DNA from: Podaxis mareebaensis
Taxonomy: Eukaryota; Basidiomycota; Agaricomycetes; Agaricales; Agaricaceae
Reading direction: 5' to 3'
Assembly: GCA_018524725.1 (NCBI GenBank)
Contig: JAEUWP010000421.1
Coordinates: 1-64,000 of the forward strand
Length of the DNA: 64,000 bases
In this document: in pieces, positions 56,701 through 64,000 of the stretch
Position numbering within the stretch: the first letter of the stretch is position 1
Layout: each line of letters opens with the position of its first letter
Notes under the pieces: model-generated
What the model was told of the DNA's origin: nothing
Seen by the model: only the letters and a program-made list of their open reading frames with translations
Database searches by the model: none
Made by a program: the position numbers and the translations under genes

Positions 56701-58984
56701 GTCGTTCGGTTCCACCGCCACCACCATTTGCGACCGCCGAGGAGGAAAGGGATGATTCTGGGTCGGAATATGATGATGATGACGATGGGGAAGAGGCAGA
56801 GGAGGAAGTATTGAGAACGCGCCCGTTCTCGGGTGAACAGACTCTCCAGGGTTTAGTCGGTGAAGGAGCGGATGAACAGGGTGTCCCGTTGGTTGTACCC
56901 CCGCGTCTGAGTGAAGGTGGGGGCGTGAGGCATGCACCAGTTCGGGGTTTACCGCCACCTCCGCCCATGGAGGAAGAAGAGAAGGAGGTGCTGGATGAGG
57001 ATGAGGGAGGTGAGTGTTTATGATGAAATTTTTAATGTAATTTGAGGAGTTGATGAATGTGATAGATCCAATTGATCCTGCATTCCATAGTCCGAGTCGT
57101 CGAACTTCGGTTATGATTACCCAAAATCAACCGCCTGCGCAGATAGAGAGATCAACGCAAGTACAAACGCAGGGACAAAGAGCGGGAAGGACTACCAGTG
57201 CTTCGCTTTCGCCGCCGAGTGTTGCGGTACCGAAGCCACCTGTTCCGGTATCCTCTGAGCCAAAGGACAAAGCAGGGGAAGAGGGTGGCGAAGGAGATGT
57301 AGAGGAGGATGTGGAGAAGGCTGGAAGACGAACGATTGCGGAACGCATGGCCAAGTTGGGTGGAATCAAGTTTGGCGCTGCGCCTGTGCCGAGGAAGATT
57401 TCTGGTGAACATGCCGAGGTGGAGAAGAATGAAGGGGAGAAAGAGGTTCAAGAGGTTCAGTCGGGAGGAGATGAGGGCCCGGAGGAACAGGAGGATGAGG
57501 AAGAGGAGAGAGCGAGAAGGGAGAGGATCGCAGCGAAGCTTGCAGGGATGGGTGGGATGAGGATTGGGATGATGCCGATGAGTGTGCCTCCACGCCAGAC
57601 ACACGTTCTTCGCGAGGAACAGCCACAGCCAGCTCAAGCTCCAGTTGAAGAGAGGCCGGTGCCCCCGGGTTCGGGCGCAAGTGAATCGGGTGTTTCTGAT
57701 GATGGAGTGAAAGTTGAGGCGGAGGAAAGTGAGATTGAGGAAGTTGGGTACGACGATGTTAAAGGTTCGGAAGAAGGCTCTGGAGAAGAGGTTCCGCCAC
57801 CACCACCACCCGCAAGGCCACCCAATAGGAGAGGCACTGGTGCGTCGACGACGTCCGCTGCCTCTGCATCGACCTCACCTCCTGTGCCTACGAGACCGCC
57901 CGTTCCAGTTCCAGCACCCTTCAGGAGGACGAGTGTGCAGTCAACGACAACGACGAAGAAGGGTCAGCTATTGCAGTCACAGCAGTCGGAGTACGTGATG
58001 GTGGATGATCCGAAGCCTGTCGGCGAGGAATATGGCGAGGGAGAGGGTATTGAAGAGGACGTACCACCACCACCACCCGCAAGACCTGCAAATAGGGCTC
58101 CTCCGCCCGCGAGGGCAGCACCGCCTGTTCCTGTCCCAGCGTCGTCAATGGTAGATAGTATCTCGTCGCAATGGGAGCTGCCTGCTATCCCGAGCTCGTC
58201 GTTGGGAGGCGACTTGTCGGCGTCGTGGTCCGAGGCAATGCTTGATGAGCAACAACCAGCTCCACCGACTTCTCAGGCCGTTCCTGTCCCTGTTCCTCCT
58301 CCAGTGTCTGCTCCTCCACCCAAGCTTCTCGAGGCGCTACACCTCGGTGCAGACGAATTGATGGCGATGTGGGGTCGCGTTGGTGTACAGATATGTGAGG
58401 TTGCGACAACAATGTATGAACAATCAAAGAAGAACCTCGTTGGTGATGGAACGTATCGTGGGTTTGTCAACACAGTTTTAGCGGAGGTCCCGAATGCTGC
58501 GAAGCCGCAGTCGAAACAGATTCCGTATGGGTATCTGGTGTACTTGCAGAATGGGGCGCAGGTGCAAAAGAGAGCGAGTGAGATTATGCCCGGAGATATC
58601 GTCGAGATTGTAGACGCAAAGTTCAAGGGACACAAGGGGTTGGGTGGCTATCAGCAACATGTGGGTACTGGAGTTGAGGGTGGTGAAGGCGGAGGGCCGG
58701 TCATAGCTGTCGTGAATGAGTTTGAGCCGAAGAAGAGTAAGGTGAGGGTGTTGCAGGCGAATCAGCATGTTGGGCAGCAGGTGAGTTGTGTTATGCTGAG
58801 AGTGCGGAAAGGGATGTTGATGTTTTTTTTTCCTGCGTGCTGTAGTCTGTTGAAGCTGCGACCTATCGGTTGGATGATCTAAAGAGTGGTTTAGTCAAGG
58901 TGAGTGGTGCAGAGGTTTCCTTACGCTCCTGGTTATGGCTGATGCGTTCTCTTGTGGTAGGTTTATCGCGTTTTGGCGGTGTAG
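53749..58984 (+). CDS. BBC1: BBC1/AIM3-like cortical actin patch protein, 1578 aa
   Basis: Seven exons: 53749-54622, 54673-54714, 54778-55734, 55939-57009, 57066-58780, 58846-58899 and 58961-58984. The protein is mostly Pro/Glu-rich and disordered, with many PPPPP runs that suit SH3 partners. The C-terminal about 170 residues form the folded domain shared by yeast Bbc1 and Aim3 (papain-like fold, 'CEVATTMYEQSKKNLVGDGT', 'IPYGYLVYLQNGAQVQKRAS', 'EIMPGDIVEIVDAKFKGHKG') and end VYRVLAV. Six short amphipathic motifs of the type ERxAxLxGG recur along the chain. In yeast Bbc1 binds type I myosins and Las17 at endocytic actin patches. The N-terminal SH3 domain of the yeast protein is not present here. 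The six introns all keep phase. Confidence 0.85.
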
Positions 58985-59255
58985 GGGACTTTGCCTCGTA
59001 TCAATGGACCTTTTGTCCATTCATTAGTAGAACACAAAAACTAGCACATTCTGATGACATAGGCATACAGCGATCAACCTCTATTCTCGAGACCTATTTG
59101 AGATGCAAAATGGGGATGGAATCGTTTCAAAAGCAGTGAGTATCTGGCCGTGGGATGAACGGCTCGAAGCCGAACCTTCCGCGTGTCCGCTCCGGCGATC
59201 GAACGACGAGTAACTTGAGTGATCGGAGAATTATCGTGGGAACCCTGCCCTCGCC

Positions 59256-62020
59256 ATGGACCACGACATCCAGCTCGACGCACTAAACAATGCCAACAAA
59301 GGCTTCAGCCGTCTCTTCGAGAATGACGTTGCGGGTGCAAAAAACACGTTCAAAAGCAGGGATGACCCTTTCCACCAGCTTGGACTTGGGGTGTGTGCAT
59401 TTTTGGAGGCAGCATTGGGGATGGAGGTACGCCACCGGGCCTGTCATCCGGGTAGAAATGACTGACCGTCGTCCAGGCACAGGTCATTGAGGAGGCCAAC
59501 CGTTGCCTCACCCTCGCGGAGGCTGGCACTCGCAAGTTTACAAAGACCAAGATTCAGGCCGACAACCACCGCTTCCACCCTGGTGTAGAATGGGAGATCC
59601 TCAATGCCGATGCTGTCGTTCTTCTCGGTCTCGTCAATGCTCTCAGGTCGGTTTTGGTATCCACCTCGGTGCCGCATTATCTCACTCATTTCGTAGCGAA
59701 TCGTACATGGGCTATCTCCAGTGCCTGTATGTCCTTGGCTCAAACTCCGTTCTATTACTAACTCACTGTCTTCAGTTATGCCCTCAATTCGTGTGTTCAT
59801 TTACTCTGTCCCCGTGGCTAATGCTAATTGTGCCTCAGCGCTCATTCTAAGTTTACAAAGTATGTGTTTATCTTACTCATGTGCTCTATCACCTAACCTC
59901 TGCGGCAGACTCTACAAAACAGTCTTCCCTCATGGGATCGACTCGTACCTTCCCTCTTCTCCATCTCCTCCAGACGCCCTCAGTCGTAATCCTTCCACCG
60001 CCAGCTTTGCCGGTTCCGTCTCCTATTCTTCTGCTTCCTCTGCTGCGTCGTCGACTATCACTCTGCCCGCAGCAGCTGACCCAGAGCCCAAGACGATCAC
60101 CCCCAAGCGTAGTTTCCTCGGTCGCTGGACTTCCAGTCCCACTTTGACCGCCGCTCATCACCGCCCACATCTCCATCCGGCCAAACCTGATGGTCCTGTT
60201 GATGACCTCATTATCTCTGGGACCGCCTTTGGCATGTTTTGGCCTATCTCCTTCAATTCGTTCAAGTCCTCACCATGTAACAGGTTATGGCCTTTTCAAC
60301 CTCGTATTCTCCCTCCTTCCTAAGCGTATACAGTAGGTAATTCACAGCCAGTGTCCGACTTGTCTCACATGACCGTTAGGAGTGTCGTTGGTTTCTTTGG
60401 TTTCAAACATGACAGGAAGCTGGCGCTCAAGGCTCTGTCTGTTGCCGCCGCACGGAACGATACACACTCTGTATTCGCGGGGTGAGCCCTTTATAACTAA
60501 GGCGTATCTTCTCGTCTCTAAATCACTTTCCAGTCTCGTCCTCATGACCTACCATGGGGTTGTCCTTCTGCTCTCTGGTTATCAAGCCAATGAACCCAAA
60601 ATTATCAGAGAGTACCAAGACATCGTGGATAGGTCTGTCCTAATTCCAGTTGTCAGACGCCACCTCCATGCCAATCTGATCCCTAGACTATGTGACCGAT
60701 TCCCTAATGGTGCACTGTGGGTATTGAACAAGGTCCGTCTACTTTTGCTCTGCTAACGAGTTACCGTGCTGAGTACTAGCCTTTTCCAGGCCAAGATTTT
60801 ACGTATGGCACACGATCCCGAAGCCTCTATCAAAGTCCTTCAGGACAGTTTAAGACCGGGCCGACCCTTTAGTTTCGCTCAAGCCGACAGTCTCGTGAGT
60901 TTTTGTCTGTACTAGCGCGCTACGAGCCTAACGTCATTATAGCTCGCATTCGAACTTGCCTGGACCCTGCTTGGACAGCGCCGCTATCAAGAAGCTGCAG
61001 AGATGTTCATCCGTATAACGGAGCTTAATACATGGCAAGTTGTGCGATTTCGTTTGATATGTTTACTCACCTTGCTTTGCAGGAGTCATGCTACATATTA
61101 CTTTATTGCCGCAGGCTGCCACTGGTCCCTGGGCAATCTTGACAAGTCTCAACAACTCTTTGACATCATCCCTGGTCTCATTGACAAGAAAATTGGCGGG
61201 AAGGAACTCCCTACAGAAGTTTTCATCAAGAAGAAGAGTACGTATCTCGTCTCGATTCATCAGAGCGACGTTGGGGCTCAAGGTAATTCCCGTAGTTGCA
61301 TTCTACAAGACCAAACAGAAGAGGCTCGGTAGAGATGAAGCGCGGTTTGTGGAAGCAATCACTATCAGTCCCTCCGAAGGTACGCCCGAGCTTTTCTTCA
61401 TAAAGATATCTTCTAACATCCCTGTCTAGAAATTGCTGTTTGTACGTCCTTGATCTAACACCCAAAGATGTATTTCTCACTGTATCGCAGTCTGGAACAC
61501 TCACGCACGTATATCCGAAACTGTCGCCCTCCTCCACATCCAAGAATGGTCCTCGACGTCGCCTCCACCAACCATCCCCAGCCCCCATTCATCCCCACCC
61601 ACACCACCCACACCATCAAATCTCGTTCTCGACACACCCGATGAACTCGCACTGCGGTCCCTCCTCCTCGGCGTCGTACATAGAACAACCAAAGCGTACA
61701 CCGCTAGCCGCGATTTCCTGACCGACGCCCACAGCCAACAAAATCAGATCACGAATAGCACATGGATCGGCGGTGTGGCCATGTTTGAATTGGCAGTCCT
61801 CGAACTGAAGGAGGCCGAAGCGGCCGAGCTACAGGGCCTCGAGCAGCCGAGTTTACTACAGGAGAAGTGGAAGAAAGCGTTGAAGTTGGCTGGTAGTTAT
61901 CTTGATCGAGCCATGTCCCTTGCAACGAATTCGACGGATTTATCGTCGAGGCTTGATATGCGGGTGTCGATGCTTAGAGACGAGATTGCTACGAAACAGG
62001 AGCTGCTTGGTATTCGTTAA
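59256..62020 (+). CDS. IML2: IML2/TTC39-family TPR protein, 685 aa
   Basis: Fifteen exons fit one frame: 59256-59426, 59477-59646, 59697-59726, 59776-59790 (15 nt), 59839-59859 (21 nt), 59909-60231, 60284-60332, 60380-60481, 60534-60732, 60790-60894, 60943-61034, 61083-61237, 61296-61379, 61430-61441 (12 nt) and 61491-62020. The fold is all-helical with TPR-like pairs ('[20 protein letters not shown]', '[20 protein letters not shown]', '[20 protein letters not shown]', '[20 protein letters not shown]'), and the family's '[18 protein letters not shown]' and '[18 protein letters not shown]' segments are present. Two introns (60232-60283 and 61035-61082) appear to use GC donors. In yeast Iml2 is needed for inclusion body clearance linked to lipid droplets; the family includes animal TTC39. 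Confidence 0.9.
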
Positions 62021-62172
62021 GCCTTGTTTGCGCCTGCATTGCTGATATGATATTGCGAAGATAGCACTTCCTTTAGATAATGTTACTGACTTACTGCCAT
62101 AGTGCCGGTTGATAGGTTGCATTAAATTTTGGACTTTATCTTACTCTAGAATTACTATATATTATACATCCC

Positions 62173-62529
62173 CTAGTCGTATTCCTCCAAGCGTCGCCGA
62201 ATATACGTTCTAGATGTCAGATTGATATCTTCGTGTGACGTTGACTTGCTCCGTTGTGTGGAACGAGGCTGCCGAACGGCGTGCCCAACCCTCAATATTC
62301 TCGAGTCTGACTTCGACAGCAGGAGGCCGACGTAACGTAGTTTCTTCGCTGATGACTTCAACCTCCCCAAGCCTTCCGCACGGGCCCTGAGGGATCCATT
62401 TCCTGCTTCCACCGTAGACACGATGGCTTCATCTATACCACCAATGGGAGCGACAGGTCCAACACTCTCCCTTGCGAGGGACGTGGTTATGTCCGCAGGA
62501 GGTCTCCCTTGGACTCGTCGCCAAATCAG
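62173..62529 (-). other. Open frame of about 118 codons downstream of IML2, opposite strand
   Basis: After a TGA at 62530-62532 the minus strand is open to a stop at 62173. It reads as a polar, basic tail ('GRPPADITTSLARESVGPVA', 'RARAEGLGRLKSSAKKLRYV', 'TSRTYIRRRLEEYD'). The only ATG is in its second half. It could be the last exon of a gene whose upstream exons lie in 62540-62840, or chance. No family recognised. Confidence 0.25.
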
Positions 62530-62841
62530 TCAGAGGAGCGTATAACTATGAGCTGAATGATATCGTGGATTATTAAGAGGACAGTCGCCGAACAATGATA
62601 CTCGCTTGTACATAATGTGTAATAGCATCATTATATTAGTACACCCAGACGGCGAAATGCCTCATACTTTATTTGATCCGCGACGGCTACACCGCACGCG
62701 AATACCGACGAGATCAGTTAAGAGACGTGTGTCAATCCAAATTCTGGTTCCGAAGGGTAGCAAAGGAAGAGGATGGGGCAAGAATCATTAGCAAGCCGGT
62801 GGGTTGGAACATCCTGCTCAAAATAATCCGCGATGATGACC

Positions 62842-64000
62842 TCAACCCAATGAAGACAGGCTCCGCTCAGCTTCGCTTTGGTTGAGAAAGGCGTCGCTTT
62901 TTGGGCCCGAGGAGGTCGACATCCCTTTATCCTTAGGGGTATCCCGCAGTTCATGGGATTCGACATGAACAAATACCTCCGAAGGTTTGGTTCCGGTGCC
63001 TGGTCGCTTAGCGTTAAGGAGCTCGACCACCTGTGAGTTGTATTAGTGCTCAGTAAGGGAGTATAAGTCACATACATTACCTTTCCAACCGCACCTCGAG
63101 GTGTAGAAGTAGCGTTGTCTCTCCAACCAGACCCCATTGTTCCTAATTGAGCACGGGAGGAAGAAGTACTATTTTTGGCAACGAACGTTCCAACAGTCGA
63201 CTCGTCGCGATCGTCATACCTCCAACCCCCTCGGGAGTTGAGACTGCTGACAAGCGAGTTTGAATACAGTTTGCAGAGAGGGATGTTAAAAAGCAAGTGC
63301 CTGTCGAAGGTCAGTTAAGCCAGCTGCCGAAGTAATCGTGTACAGTCACACTACGCACAGTCCCGTGGGCTAAAGCCAAGTCAGGTCAGTGGTAGGCTAT
63401 GACAATAAGCAAAAATCTCGTACAACTGTCAAGAAGACCGTCAGGTCAACAATTGCGACCACCGATGTAACTAGGCCAGTTTGCATTGTAACTGAGATGG
63501 GTCAGCTATCATCCGTTCGGCCGATGAAAAAGTTGACACACCTCGAATAATCCGGTCAACCATTATATCCGATCTTCTAAACCCTGTCTTTTGTCGTCGC
63601 TGATTGACAGATACATTAATACGCCCTAGATCAATCCGAATATGTGGGAAAACGCACCCTAAATACTGGTCAGTGTCAAGATCGTCGCATGCATAACATG
63701 GAAGATACCTACAGGTACCAGACAAGGATACATGTAATAATGATATCCGCTGCAGCTGCACAAGCCAACCACATGATTATGAAGTTCTGCAAAGCATGGT
63801 AGATCCCGTCAGTGGCAAATATGAGACATACATCGTCCCCGGCTCACATCAAATTCCCTGAACCTGACATACTCCGGGATGACGAGCACCTTATGTGCAG
63901 TAATGAAGGCACCCACTTGCATTAAATTAACATGTCAAATAATCGCGTGCTTGGAGGGTTAGACTTACCAGCCCCTACTAAGGCAAGTGCAACCACGAAT
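62842..64000 (-). CDS. DUF6534-type seven-helix membrane protein, paralogue 3 (5' part cut by window edge)
   Basis: Runs in from the right edge on the minus strand. The first visible exon is 'FVVALALVGA', then 'VGAFITAHKVLVIPEYVRFR', 'IIMWLACAAAADIIITCILV', 'RRQKTGFRRSDIMVDRIIR', 'TMQTGLVTSVVAIVDLTVFL', the 11-nt exon encoding PTGL, 'HLLFNIPLCKLYSNSLVSSL', 'NSRGGW', and a final exon (63030-62842) with 'KPSEVFVHVESHELRDTPKD' ending SLSSLG. It is the closest relative of paralogue 1, with introns still similar in places, and lies in inverted orientation about 17 kb from it. The Asp before the PTGL exon is Val here. The N-terminal three helices are outside the window. Confidence 0.85.
63658..63658 (-). 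other. Apparent 1-nucleotide exon (G), paralogue 3
   Basis: On the minus strand, TGG TAC CT is followed by intron 63712-63659 (54 nt, GTAGGT...TTAG), a single G at 63658, and intron 63657-63600 (58 nt, GTGCGT...TCAG), then CGA CGA CAA. Same position and phases as in paralogues 1 and 2. Confidence 0.75.

Noticed and set aside
60631..60654. Putative 24-nt intron in IML2 (GTCTGT...TGTCAG)
   Set aside because: Too short for a spliceosomal intron and in frame without splicing, so it is kept as coding (SVLIPVVR).
1..64000. Search for tRNA, rRNA, CRISPR arrays, telomeric repeats, biosynthetic cluster enzymes
   Set aside because: None seen. The window is eukaryotic and has no polyketide, NRPS, terpene or transporter cluster genes.

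Overview
The window is nuclear DNA of a filamentous basidiomycete, most likely an agaricomycete (mushroom-forming fungus). The evidence is the gene structure (many exons, introns mostly 50-70 nt with GTRNGT donors and short acceptors), protein families expanded in Agaricomycetes (BTB proteins, DUF6533 and DUF6534 seven-helix membrane proteins, F-box proteins), and a Ty3/gypsy retrotransposon stripped of CpG. No prokaryotic, CRISPR or viral feature was seen. I hand-spliced the gene models by following reading frame, splice sites and paralogue comparison, so exon ends are predictions.

Left part (1-25 kb): a 3' gene fragment; a divergent pair made of an NTF2-like protein (-) and a 1436-aa RE/S-rich coiled-coil protein (+); a tandem array of three BTB paralogues, the first a pseudogene and the next two intact; an unrecognised 188-aa membrane protein; two tandem DUF6533 membrane protein genes; TAF6 (-), a TFIID/SAGA subunit; and a small homologue of the RNA-processing factor TRIR (C19orf43).

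Middle (25-42 kb): a gene-poor stretch with a 164-bp fold-back element, then an RRM+YTH RNA reader, then about 10 kb of CpG-depleted repeat DNA. The repeat holds one gypsy element on the minus strand (LTRs 32647-33377 and 40978-41709). Its gag and pol are decayed, and it carries an unexplained antisense ORF.

Right part (42-64 kb): three DUF6534 seven-helix paralogues (two on +, one inverted at the right edge), an F-box protein, a BBC1/AIM3-like cortical actin patch protein, and the TPR protein IML2.

Housekeeping genes (TAF6, TRIR, YTH, BBC1, IML2) are interleaved with fast-duplicating families, and nothing suggests a metabolic cluster. The most unusual observation is that all three DUF6534 genes need a 1-nucleotide exon: two ordinary-length introns lie back to back with a single G between them, and no other solution keeps the frame. 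IML2 also appears to contain two GC-AG introns and several 12-21-nt exons.
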